From positions 1 through 14,342 of the forward strand of contig JACIWY010000039.1 in assembly GCA_014360745.1 (NCBI GenBank): a stretch of DNA of 14,342 nt. Direction: 5' to 3'. A program made the translations under genes and the position numbers. Each line of letters starts with the position of its first letter. Position 1 is the first letter of the stretch. The notes beneath the pieces were generated by a model that worked only from the letters and a program-made list of their open reading frames with translations, had not been told where the DNA came from and ran no database searches. The stretch is from Chloroflexota bacterium. GTDB lineage: Bacteria > Chloroflexota > Anaerolineae > UBA1429. This document shows positions 1 through 6,879 of the stretch, in pieces.

Positions 1-2171
1 CGCTCTGTGTAACGCGCCACGGCGCCGCTGCTCAGGCCGGTGAGCACCACGGCCTTGGACGGAAGGGCTTCGGCCAGGCGGGCAAGTTCGCGGCGTTGGT
101 CGGCCGAGAGATAACCAAAGGGGCGCACTTCACCTTGCCGGACGAGCTCCAAGGTGGGGGCTGTTCGCGCGGCCAAGAAAAAGAGGACAAGACCGACAAT
201 CAGCGCTCGTTGACATGAGCCTTCGTGGTGGCAGGCCCATTTCCATAATGTAACGATGCCCCAGCCAGCCCAGAGGGCCGGCCAGGGGAAGAGGCTGGTC
301 AGATCGCGCAGGCGCACAGCACGATAGGCCAGGTTAAAGAGCAGGGTGGGGAGCAGTCCGGCCAGCAAAAAGAGTACTTGGCGACGCCCGGCGGGCTTGT
401 TTGCCTGAGCACAAAGGCCGATGAGAACCAGAGGCCATAGATAGCCGAACTCGGCGCGACGGAAGAGGCCGTCTCGTGTCAGTGTCGATATCGTCTGGGG
501 GATGTATCGCCAGGAGATGAGCGCCCACTCGGAGGATTCGGCGACCCATGGGGAACTCCATACCGTGTAATGATAGAACAAGTCGGGGAGAGCCAGCAGC
601 AGGGCAGCGCTGGCGAAGATCAACATGTGATGCCCTCGACGTGGCCAGGGGCGAGGCAAGATGCAAGCCGCGGCCAAGCCCGCCAACCCCGCAGGCAACA
701 AGGGATGGCGTACCCAATAAGCCAGCGCGAACGCGGCGCCCGCCAGCGCGCTCCAGCGCAATCGGTCGGTGCGCACCGCCCGCGCGAGGCCTGCCATCAT
801 GATGACAATGCCCAGTTGCGCGGCGGCATCGGCCATGGGCACCAGTGATCGACGCAGGGCTTCGTCGGAGGTCAGTAGTATGGCGGCCGCGATACCTGCC
901 GCGACCACGCTGGAGGCGGAGCGGGTACTTGGCTGCGAGTCGTTTTGGGAGGACAAGACTTGCCAAGTAAGAAAGGCGGACGAGAGCGCCGCCAACACCA
1001 CACACACGGGCGCGCCCCAGAGCACCAGAGACTCGGCGCCCAATCGGTACCAAGGAGCCAACAGCGCGGGCCAGCCGATCGGCCATACGGTCGGGGCCCT
1101 ATCCCCCTGACCAGGCGGGTGATAACCGACATGCACAATCGGCCACAAATCTACCTGCGCCTGGCGGGCCATCTCCGCCAGCGGGAAGGCGTGGAGCGGC
1201 GTTCCCCGCAAGGCTATGTCCTCGGCCATCTGCAAGTAGCAGAAGGGGTCGCTGCCCGTAGCGCCATGGCTGAGAAGCCGTCCCGCCGTTGCCAGATACC
1301 ATAGTGAAGAGAGTATCAAAAGCGCTCCACCAAGCCAAGCCATGGGCCGGTAACGCCAGGACCTCTTATCCTCCAGGGCATCCGCCTTGGATTCCCCTTT
1401 TTGACGATGTGTCTCTGAGGCAAGCCTGAGGGCAATCAACCGTGCTGTAAGCAACATCATCCAAGACAGCCCCAAGGTCAAGGGAACCCGACGATCGAAC
1501 CAGGGAGACCAAGGATCGGCATAGGGAAACGCGCGATAAAGTTCGGTGGGCACGTCCAGCCCCTCGTTTATGAGCCAACGCAAAGCCTCTGCCGTCCAGG
1601 TGAGCAGCAAAGGGGTGAGCACACCGACGCACAAAGGGAAAGATGAAGGTCGGCGGCGCGTCGCCCAGGAAGCGAGCGATAGGCAGAGCAGAGCCAGAAC
1701 AAGCGGTGCATTCCCTGCCCAGCGCGTAGTGAACACCAGACCGCCGAGATGGAGGGCGAGCAAGAGCCCTTGCCAAATGGGGGCGAAGAAGGGGCCATCC
1801 GGCTCGAGTTGTAGAGCTAGAGCGGCCACCAAAGCGCGAGGCGCTCTTGGGTTAATGGGTAGCCAGGCAAGGATAGCTGTTACACAAGCTATGAGCCACG
1901 CACAGAGATACCAGATGCGTGCGCTCCATGCACCGGTGCCATAGACGTGGCCAGACAGGGCAATGAGGCCGAGGAGAGCAGCGTCCATTGCTACCTTGGA
2001 GGCCAGGGGGCTTGATTCAGGGCGCGATCGCTGGCGCAAGAACCCAGCAGCGCCGGCGAAGAGCAACAGGACGAATATGCCGACCAATCCTGCCGACCAG
2101 TGGCCGCTCGGCGCCTCGTTTTGGGCGTACAGGTAAGCCGGTGCTAGGACGTGGCGTAGTCGGGGGATCAT
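1..2171 (-). CDS. GT39-like polytopic membrane glycosyltransferase (partial, C-terminus beyond window)
   Basis: The frame reads without a stop from an ATG at 2171 to the left edge, giving about 723 visible residues; the C-terminus is missing. It is very hydrophobic with many membrane segments. From about residue 275 it resembles a GT-C (GT39/ArnT/PMT-type) transferase: a membrane segment near 277-297, then an extracytoplasmic loop GSDPFCYLQMAED at about 306-318 whose Asp308 sits where the family's catalytic Asp is expected, then a charged stretch with SDEALRRSLVPMADAAAQ near 420-437. A soluble tail begins near residue 680. Such enzymes transfer sugars from polyprenyl-phosphate donors on the outer face of the membrane. 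Unusually, about 250 residues with several membrane segments plus a charged linker (252-272) precede the GT-C part. The ATG overlaps the stop of the upstream GT87-like gene (ATGA), so the two are probably translationally coupled. Family fold is likely; substrate is unknown. Confidence 0.75.
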   Translation of the reverse strand, partial: MIPRLRHVLAPAYLYAQNEAPSGHWSAGLVGIFVLLLFAGAAGFLRQRSRPESSPLASKVAMDAALLGLIALSGHVYGTGAWSARIWYLCAWLIACVTAILAWLPINPRAPRALVAALALQLEPDGPFFAPIWQGLLLALHLGGLVFTTRWAGNAPLVLALLCLSLASWATRRRPSSFPLCVGVLTPLLLTWTAEALRWLINEGLDVPTELYRAFPYADPWSPWFDRRVPLTLGLSWMMLLTARLIALRLASETHRQKGESKADALEDKRSWRYRPMAWLGGALLILSSLWYLATAGRLLSHGATGSDPFCYLQMAEDIALRGTPLHAFPLAEMARQAQVDLWPIVHVGYHPPGQGDRAPTVWPIGWPALLAPWYRLGAESLVLWGAPVCVVLAALSSAFLTWQVLSSQNDSQPSTRSASSVVAAGIAAAILLTSDEALRRSLVPMADAAAQLGIVIMMAGLARAVRTDRLRWSALAGAAFALAYWVRHPLLPAGLAGLAAACILPRPWPRRGHHMLIFASAALLLALPDLFYHYTVWSSPWVAESSEWALISWRYIPQTISTLTRDGLFRRAEFGYLWPLVLIGLCAQANKPAGRRQVLFLLAGLLPTLLFNLAYRAVRLRDLTSLFPWPALWAGWGIVTLWKWACHHEGSCQRALIVGLVLFFLAARTAPTLELVRQGEVRPFGYLSADQRRELARLAEALPSKAVVLTGLSSGAVARYTE

Positions 2172-3433
2172 GTCTTTGCCCCCGAGCGACGCCAAACGAT
2201 GCGCAACAGGTACCCCCATAATACCAGGGTGGGAACGGCTTTAGAGGCATGATAAGCGATGTCCAACAAATGCGGCTGGATTGGTCTCCAACGCATGGAA
2301 GCGTCTATGGCTGCCAAACCCCAAAGATCTAGCAAGCGATAGGGTGTCCATAGGGCGGTGAGGCCAAAAAGTGCCCATAATAAAGGCGATGAGTGGCGAG
2401 CGATCAACAGGGTATATACCGGCAGAAGCATGACATAATGATGTTCCCATACATGATGATAAAGGAGAAAAAAACAAGTCGTCCATAGGCAAAGCGATTC
2501 TACCAGGCTTTGAGCGTTGTTGCGCCAGGTGGCGTACAGACACAAGGCTAGGATGATCGCGACCCAGAGATTTTGTAGCGTTTGGTGGCCGGGCCAGCGA
2601 GTGTCCGGGATGAGCGCTGTGCTCAAACTGAAAATGAGCTGACGCATTCCCAGATTACCGAGTTGATGAGAGGGTGGCTCGCTGATTAAATTGGCTGCAA
2701 AGCGAACCAGGCCATCGGGGTCTCGAATGAAATAGGGCATCGAAGTTATGAAAACAGACCCTATGCCGATGAGAAGCGTTCGCCAGCGGCGATGGCGCAA
2801 AAAGAGCGGGGTATACAAGCCCGTGTTTTGTTTCCATAGCAGGCTGGCCGCCCAGCCAACATCGAGAGAGCGGGATAGTATGCCTTTGGCCGAGTTCGTC
2901 TCGGCCAACAAGATGAGCAGGATCAGGGCCGCTTGAGGAAGGGAGAACTGCCCCATGTACAATTCGAGATAGTACGGGCTGAAAAGCAACCATAGGCTGG
3001 CTAGGTATACCCCGCGCTTTGCACCGCCCAGACGCCAAGCCGTTATCGTGCAGCGCAACAAAATCCCTTCGAGCACTAAGAGCCATATCCCATAGGCCCA
3101 GAGAGGAGGAATGATTTGTAGGGCCAGGCCCAGTGTGCAAGCAGGGAAAGGCAAGTAACGATAAGGCGTGCGTTGGGGCACTATGACGTCGAGGAGGTGA
3201 TCCGCACTTTCATAGATGCTGACACCGGTCAGGAGGTTGTGGCCAGCTTGGTATAGAGCAAAGAAATCCCAACCTTTGCGTCCTTGCGTGGCCGTGCTAT
3301 CAAAGGTCCAAGCATCCCACAATCCGTTTCTTAATGACGCTAATAACGAGAAATGGAACAGCAAAGCACAGAAAAACAAAATCTGGCTGCGGGCAAATAA
3401 GTGTCGGGGCCAAGCAGATGTGAAAGGGTGCAT
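2168..3433 (-). CDS. GT87 (DUF2029)-like membrane glycosyltransferase
   Basis: A 421-residue integral membrane protein with roughly ten hydrophobic segments. A first membrane segment at about 16-36 is followed by GRKGWDFFALYQAGHNLL (51-68), matching the D-F-x-x-Y-x-A-G pattern of the GT87 family (PimE-type polyprenyl-phosphate mannosyltransferases), with Asp56 as the candidate catalytic residue. The length fits the family. The frame is open further upstream to an ATG at 3646, but those 71 extra residues are polar, Pro/Cys/Arg-rich and unlike the family. The ATG at 3433 has a GGGGAG just upstream and starts directly before the first membrane helix. It is the first gene of a two-gene minus-strand unit and overlaps the next gene by 4 bases. 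It is probably involved in cell-envelope or glycolipid glycosylation; donor and acceptor are unknown. It is divergent from the arginine operon. Confidence 0.75.
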   Translation of the reverse strand: MHPFTSAWPRHLFARSQILFFCALLFHFSLLASLRNGLWDAWTFDSTATQGRKGWDFFALYQAGHNLLTGVSIYESADHLLDVIVPQRTPYRYLPFPACTLGLALQIIPPLWAYGIWLLVLEGILLRCTITAWRLGGAKRGVYLASLWLLFSPYYLELYMGQFSLPQAALILLILLAETNSAKGILSRSLDVGWAASLLWKQNTGLYTPLFLRHRRWRTLLIGIGSVFITSMPYFIRDPDGLVRFAANLISEPPSHQLGNLGMRQLIFSLSTALIPDTRWPGHQTLQNLWVAIILALCLYATWRNNAQSLVESLCLWTTCFFLLYHHVWEHHYVMLLPVYTLLIARHSSPLLWALFGLTALWTPYRLLDLWGLAAIDASMRWRPIQPHLLDIAYHASKAVPTLVLWGYLLRIVWRRSGAKT

Positions 3434-3512
3434 GTCGCTCCCCAGGGTAGATGATATAGGAGGCTTTGGCGTGTGTATTTTGCGCCTGCGCCGACAGGAC
3501 CAAGATGGGCAT

Positions 3513-3542
3513 ATAGTAAACCGGCTTGGCCCTTGTTGGCAA
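3513..3542 (-). promoter_or_regulatory. Candidate sigma70-type promoter for the GT87/GT39 pair
   Basis: On the minus strand, TTGCCA (plus-strand positions 3537-3542, 5/6 match to the -35 consensus) is separated by 18 bases from TACTAT (3513-3518, 4/6 match to the -10). The predicted transcription start is near 3506, about 73 bases ahead of the GT87 ATG. This is a consensus match only, without experimental support. Confidence 0.4.
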
Positions 3543-3591
3543 GGCGCTGTGCTGACTGAGGGGCCCGTGTCCCAAAAGGCTTTTGAAAACC

Positions 3592-3620
3592 TTGACAACT
3601 CGTTCCCTTTGGTATACACT
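3592..3620 (+). promoter_or_regulatory. Sigma70-type promoter of the arginine operon
   Basis: A perfect -35 TTGACA (3592-3597), a 17-base spacer and TACACT (3615-3620, 4/6 match to the -10) predict a start near 3627. This gives a leader of about 209 bases before argC. The nearest gene upstream is on the other strand, so the promoter can only serve the argC operon. No clear ArgR-type operator was recognised around it. Confidence 0.65.
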
Positions 3621-3650
3621 AAAAATACCTCAAGCAATAGGGGCATGCTA

Positions 3651-3701
3651 ATGGTGCAGCCGTTCTGTTTGCGACCCGTGAGGAGGAGCCCGAGGCGATA
3701 G
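3651..3701 (+). CDS. Arginine-rich leader peptide of the argC operon (putative)
   Basis: A short open frame in the argC leader, about 24 bases after the predicted transcription start. It encodes MVQPFCLRPVRRSPRR and ends with TAG at 3699-3701. AGGGG at 3639-3643 lies 7 bases before this ATG, a good spacing. An in-frame ATG at 3645 would give 18 residues but leaves only 1 base of spacing. Five of the last nine sense codons are Arg (CGA, AGG, AGG, AGG, CGA), and the final two sit directly before the stop. The stop is immediately followed by a hairpin and then, 56 bases later, an intrinsic terminator upstream of argC. This matches amino-acid-sensing leader peptides such as TrpL, HisL and LeuL, with arginine as the sensed end product. 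Position and content are seen in the sequence; translation and function are inferred. Confidence 0.6.
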   Translation: MVQPFCLRPVRRSPRR

Positions 3702-3787
3702 CCGGACCAGCGGTCTGGATAGTCTTGCCTGGGCTTGAATCGAGTGTGTTCGAGCCACCAGCTCTCCAGACGGAGAGCTGGTTTTTT
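3702..3787 (+). promoter_or_regulatory. Predicted transcription attenuator of the arginine operon
   Basis: Three hairpins follow the leader-peptide stop. Hairpin 1:2 is CCGGACC (3702-3708) with GGTCTGG (3712-3718), 7 pairs including one G-U. A middle hairpin pairs GGCTTGAA (3732-3739) with TTCGAGCC (3749-3756), 8 pairs including one G-U. Next comes the terminator hairpin (3758-3781). GTCTGGA (3713-3719), in the 3' arm of the first hairpin, is perfectly complementary to TCCAGAC (3765-3771), in the terminator's 5' arm and loop. That 7-bp antiterminator would enclose the middle hairpin and exclude both the first hairpin and the terminator. A ribosome paused at the last two Arg codons (3693-3698) would be expected to cover 3702-3708 and free the antiterminator arm. 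No T-box core sequence is present, and the leader is too short for a T-box. Pairings are read by eye; the regulatory logic is inference. Confidence 0.6.
3758..3787 (+). terminator. Intrinsic terminator in the argC leader
   Basis: A perfect 10-bp stem, CCAGCTCTCC (3758-3767) with GGAGAGCTGG (3772-3781), has a 4-base loop AGAC and is followed by six T (3782-3787). The T-run is only on the plus-strand 3' side. No plus-strand gene ends upstream, so the terminator lies between the promoter at 3592-3620 and argC, which makes it an attenuator rather than an end-of-gene terminator. Confidence 0.85.
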
Positions 3788-3835
3788 CGTATTTTGGGTG
3801 CTCTACGGGCAACATATTTTGTGGAGTCAGCCAAC

Positions 3836-4849
3836 ATGATCAAAGCAGGTATCATTGGGGCTACGGGGTACGCCGGTTTCGAATTGGTTAAAATTCTGTC
3901 CCGCCATCCGGAGGTAGAACTGATCTTCCTGGCCTCCTCGAGCTATGCCGGCCAGCGCTATTGCGACGTTCATCCCTGCACCTACGAGATGGTTCTGGTG
4001 GATCCTGATGAAGCGCCTTTGGCCGATGCGGATGTGGTCTTTTTGTGCACGCCCCATGGCGCGTCAGCGCCAATTGCCCAACGCGTTCTTGAAGCTGGGG
4101 CCAAGTGCATAGATTTATCGGCCGATTTTCGCCTACGCGATCTGGTCGTCTATGAAAAACATTATAATGCCCATGGGGCCCCCCATCTTTTGGGCGGGGC
4201 TGTCTATGGCCTGACCGAGTTTTATCGCCAGGCCCTGACGCGCACACGCTTGGTGGCTGTGCCGGGCTGTTACCCCACCTGTATGTTGTTGCCTCTGGTG
4301 CCATTGGCCAAGGCGGGGTGGATGCGTAGTACACGGGTTATCGTCGATGCCAAGTCGGGGGTGTCGGGCGCCGGCGCCAAGCCCACTCCCGAGACGCACT
4401 TTTGCACGGTTCATGACAACCTGTCGGCCTATAGAGTTGGCCATACCCATCGTCACGTGCCCGAAATGGAGCAGGAACTGGCTGTGGCGGGGATGTCTCA
4501 GCCGCGGGTGATCTTCACCCCCCATCTATTGCCCGTGACACGCGGTATTCTCTCGACGATCTATGTCGAGCTTGATCCTGCCCGCACCCTCGATGATGTG
4601 ATAGGTCTTTGGCGCCAGGCCTTTGCCGACGAGCCTTTTGTTCAGGTGCTGGACGCCGGGCGGTTGGCTACGTTAGCCCATGTGGTTAATACCAACCTGT
4701 GTGCACTCTCGGCGGCTCCGGCAGGGGCGCCGGGTGAGTTCATCCTGGTCAGCACCCTCGATAACCTGGTTAAAGGGGCCTCGGGCCAGGCCGTTCAGGA
4801 TATGAACGTCGTCTTTGGCCTGGACGAAACGCTGGGATTGGTGGGGTAG
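3836..4849 (+). CDS. argC: N-acetyl-gamma-glutamyl-phosphate reductase
   Basis: ArgC reduces N-acetylglutamyl-5-phosphate to N-acetylglutamate semialdehyde with NADPH, the third step from glutamate to ornithine (cytosolic). The 337-residue product has the N-terminal Rossmann motif GATGYAGFEL at residues 8-17. The catalytic Cys145 lies in VPGCYPT and a His motif HTHRHVPEMEQ at 203-213. The length is typical of the non-fused, roughly 340-residue form. The ATG at 3836 is chosen because the protein then begins MIKAGIIGATG, and GGAG (3823-3826) lies 9 bases upstream; an in-frame ATG at 3725 would add 37 residues that run through the terminator and is rejected. It is the first gene of the operon, behind the predicted attenuator. 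A LysW-dependent variant (LysY) is less likely, because no small LysW gene is found in the cluster. Confidence 0.95.
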   Translation: MIKAGIIGATGYAGFELVKILSRHPEVELIFLASSSYAGQRYCDVHPCTYEMVLVDPDEAPLADADVVFLCTPHGASAPIAQRVLEAGAKCIDLSADFRLRDLVVYEKHYNAHGAPHLLGGAVYGLTEFYRQALTRTRLVAVPGCYPTCMLLPLVPLAKAGWMRSTRVIVDAKSGVSGAGAKPTPETHFCTVHDNLSAYRVGHTHRHVPEMEQELAVAGMSQPRVIFTPHLLPVTRGILSTIYVELDPARTLDDVIGLWRQAFADEPFVQVLDAGRLATLAHVVNTNLCALSAAPAGAPGEFILVSTLDNLVKGASGQAVQDMNVVFGLDETLGLVG

Positions 4850-4858
4850 CGCCGAAAA

Positions 4859-4884
4859 CCAAGGGAAAAGAGCAGATCCCTTGG
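4859..4884 (+). other. Perfect hairpin between argC and argB
   Basis: CCAAGGGA (4859-4866) and TCCCTTGG (4877-4884) form an 8-bp perfect stem with a 10-base loop in the 60-base gap between argC and argB. There is no T-run, so it is not an intrinsic terminator. An mRNA-stability or processing element is possible; function is unknown. Confidence 0.4.
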
Positions 4885-4909
4885 GCACGGACTCGGAGGG
4901 AGACATGCA

Positions 4910-5683
4910 ATGTCTGAATACCGACTGCTGAAAATCGGCGGGGCAGAGCTGCGCGAGGGGTCGCTGCTCGACGAGTTGGTGGATGCGCTGGTGCACGTCA
5001 TCGGCCAGGGGCCGTTGATTGTGGTGCACGGCGGCGGTGCCGACATCGCCGAGTTGCAACGCCGGCTCAATCTGGAACCCAAGTTTGTGGACGGTTTGCG
5101 CGTCACCGATGAGGAATCGATGCGGGTGGCCGAGATGGTGCTCTCGGGCGCGGTGAACAAGCGGCTGACCGCCCGATTGGTGGCCCGTGGCGTGCGCGCC
5201 ATCGGTTTAAGCGGGGTAGACGCGGGCTTGTTGCGTGCCGAATGCTTGGTCCATCCCAAGGGTGATCTGGGGCGCGTGGGAGAGATCACGCGGGTGGAGC
5301 CCGAATGTCTGTTGAGCCTATTGGAGCATGGTTTTACGCCGATCATCTCTCCTATCTCATTGGGTATGGACGGGCGCCCCTTTAACGTGAACGCCGACCA
5401 TGCTGCATTGGCCCTGGCCAGGGCGCTGCAGGTGCGGGAGATGATCTTTTTGACGGACGTGCCCGGCGTCTTGCGCGACAATGCCGTCTTGCCGAGGTTG
5501 AGGGCCGACGAGGCTCAACAACTCATCGAAGCAGGGGTCATCACCGGCGGGATGATCCCCAAAGTGCGCTCCGCCCTGGAGGCTATCGCTCAGGGTGTGG
5601 GCAGTGTACGCATCACGAACCTGGCCGGCCTGAGCCGAGATACCGGGACCCGGGTTTCAAGTTCGCAAAGGGGAGGAAGATGA
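4910..5683 (+). CDS. argB: Acetylglutamate kinase
   Basis: ArgB phosphorylates N-acetylglutamate with ATP, the second step towards ornithine. The 257 residues form one amino-acid-kinase domain. Features include LKIGG (7-11) with Lys8, HGGGAD (40-45), the substrate-binding region GLRVTDEES (62-70), NVNAD (159-163), LTDVPG (181-186) and GGMIPKV (213-219) with Lys218. The ATG at 4910 is supported by GGAGGG (4895-4900), 9 bases upstream. The protein starts directly at the first beta strand, as the E. coli enzyme does. It therefore lacks the roughly 20-30-residue N-terminal helix that arginine-inhibited hexameric kinases use, so feedback inhibition of this enzyme is unlikely. A LysZ role (aminoadipate kinase) cannot be fully excluded by eye, but no LysW is nearby. 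Its stop overlaps the argD start (ATGA). Confidence 0.92.
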   Translation: MSEYRLLKIGGAELREGSLLDELVDALVHVIGQGPLIVVHGGGADIAELQRRLNLEPKFVDGLRVTDEESMRVAEMVLSGAVNKRLTARLVARGVRAIGLSGVDAGLLRAECLVHPKGDLGRVGEITRVEPECLLSLLEHGFTPIISPISLGMDGRPFNVNADHAALALARALQVREMIFLTDVPGVLRDNAVLPRLRADEAQQLIEAGVITGGMIPKVRSALEAIAQGVGSVRITNLAGLSRDTGTRVSSSQRGGR

Positions 5684-6879
5684 ACACGCAGGAGATCAAA
5701 GAGCTGGACGAACGGTACGTGCTGCACACCTATGGGCGTGCGCCTCTTGTGTTGGAGCGCGGCGAAGGGATGTATGTGTATGACACCGAGGGCAAAGCTT
5801 ATCTGGACTTTGTCAGCGGCATCGCCGTAAACGCTTTGGGCTACGGCGACCCCGATGTATTGCGGGCCATCAACGAGCAAGCGGCGCGCCTCGTGCACGT
5901 CTCGAATTTGTACTACACCATTCCACAGGCACAACTGGCCAAGATGCTGGTGGAGGCCTCTTTCGCCGACAAGGTCTATTTTAGCAATTCGGGCACCGAG
6001 TCGGTGGAGGCGGCGATCAAATTCGCCCGCAAGTGGGCCAAGACGCGCCACGGCGCGGACAAGGTCGATTTCATCTCTTTTACCGGCGCTTTTCATGGGC
6101 GCACGATGGGATCGTTGGCGCTCACGCCGCGCCCCCACTATCAAGACCCCTTCCGGCCGCTCATGCCGGGCGCCAAATTGGCTATATATAACAATCTGTC
6201 CTCGGTCGAGGCGCTGATCGATGAGAATACCTGTGCCATCATCGTCGAACCGTTGCAGGGAGAGGGGGGCGTCTATGCGGCCGAGCCGGCTTTTCTCAAA
6301 GGTTTGCGCGCGCTGTGCACCAAACACGACGTGTTGCTCATCTTTGACGAAGTGCAGTGTGGCCTGGGCCGCACCGGCACCCTCTGGGCCCATGAACAGT
6401 ATGGCGTGACGCCCGACATCATGACCCTGGCCAAGCCCTTGGGCGGCGGCCTGCCCATCGGGGCCACCCTGGTCACCCAAGCTGTTGCAGATACCATCGA
6501 ACCCGGCGACCATGCCGGTACTTTTGCCGCCAACCCCGTCATTTGCGCGGCAGCCCAGGTCGTCTTTCGCAAGATCTCGAACCCTGCTTTTTTGGAGCAT
6601 GTGCGCATGATCGGCTCCTATATTCAAGAGGGGCTGCTCGATTTGCAGGGAAAGCATGAGGTCATCACCGAAGTGCGCGGGCGCGGAGCGATCTGGGGCT
6701 TGGAGACCTCTTTGAGCGATGTGGGCCCCGTGGTGGATGCTTGCTGCGAGCGGGGATTGCTAACGCTCAAGGCCGGCCCGCAAGTGTTGCGCCTGTTGCC
6801 GCCCCTTATTGTGGATCGGCCGGACGTGGACAAGGCGATGGAAATTATCGATGAGGCCTTTTCCCGTGTTCAAGACTGA
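5680..6879 (+). CDS. argD: Acetylornithine aminotransferase
   Basis: ArgD is a PLP-dependent class III aminotransferase that converts N-acetylglutamate semialdehyde plus glutamate to N-acetylornithine and 2-oxoglutarate. The 399-residue protein has NSGTES (103-108) for cofactor phosphate binding, AFHGRTMGSL (137-146), FDEVQCGLGRTG (222-233) with the PLP-ring-binding Asp223, TLAKPLGGGLPIGA (249-262) with the Schiff-base Lys252, and GTFAANP (280-286). The length is normal for ArgD. The start is fixed by GGGGAGGAAG immediately before the ATG and by a 4-base overlap with argB. The 3' end overlaps the following acetyltransferase frame. Its position after argC and argB supports an arginine role, although ArgD enzymes often also serve lysine synthesis (succinyl-diaminopimelate). 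Confidence 0.94.
   Translation: MNTQEIKELDERYVLHTYGRAPLVLERGEGMYVYDTEGKAYLDFVSGIAVNALGYGDPDVLRAINEQAARLVHVSNLYYTIPQAQLAKMLVEASFADKVYFSNSGTESVEAAIKFARKWAKTRHGADKVDFISFTGAFHGRTMGSLALTPRPHYQDPFRPLMPGAKLAIYNNLSSVEALIDENTCAIIVEPLQGEGGVYAAEPAFLKGLRALCTKHDVLLIFDEVQCGLGRTGTLWAHEQYGVTPDIMTLAKPLGGGLPIGATLVTQAVADTIEPGDHAGTFAANPVICAAAQVVFRKISNPAFLEHVRMIGSYIQEGLLDLQGKHEVITEVRGRGAIWGLETSLSDVGPVVDACCERGLLTLKAGPQVLRLLPPLIVDRPDVDKAMEIIDEAFSRVQD

Noticed and set aside
334..1086. Minus-strand 250-codon open frame
   Set aside because: It is Arg/His/Gly-rich with no hydrophobic pattern, and it is out of frame with the long membrane-protein frame covering 1-2171.
3216..3644. Longer plus-strand frame that contains the leader peptide
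   Set aside because: It starts antisense inside the GT87 gene and upstream of the predicted promoter. Only its last 16-18 codons lie on the argC transcript.
3434..3646. N-terminal 71-residue extension of the GT87-like protein
   Set aside because: It is polar, Pro/Cys/Arg-rich and without family resemblance, while the ATG at 3433 has a GGGGAG just upstream and directly precedes the first membrane helix.
3627..3835. T-box riboswitch controlling argC
   Set aside because: No T-box core (GGGTGGNACCGCG-like) precedes the terminator, and about 130 bases between the predicted start and the terminator are too few for stem I plus the antiterminator.
3725..3835. Upstream ATG extending ArgC by 37 residues
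   Set aside because: The extension is translated from the terminator and leader structures, and the family N-terminus (GATGYAG after a few residues) fits the start at 3836 with its own GGAG.
5590..6657. Minus-strand 355-codon open frame
   Set aside because: It lies antisense to argD, whose motifs are complete. Long antisense frames are common in GC-rich genes.
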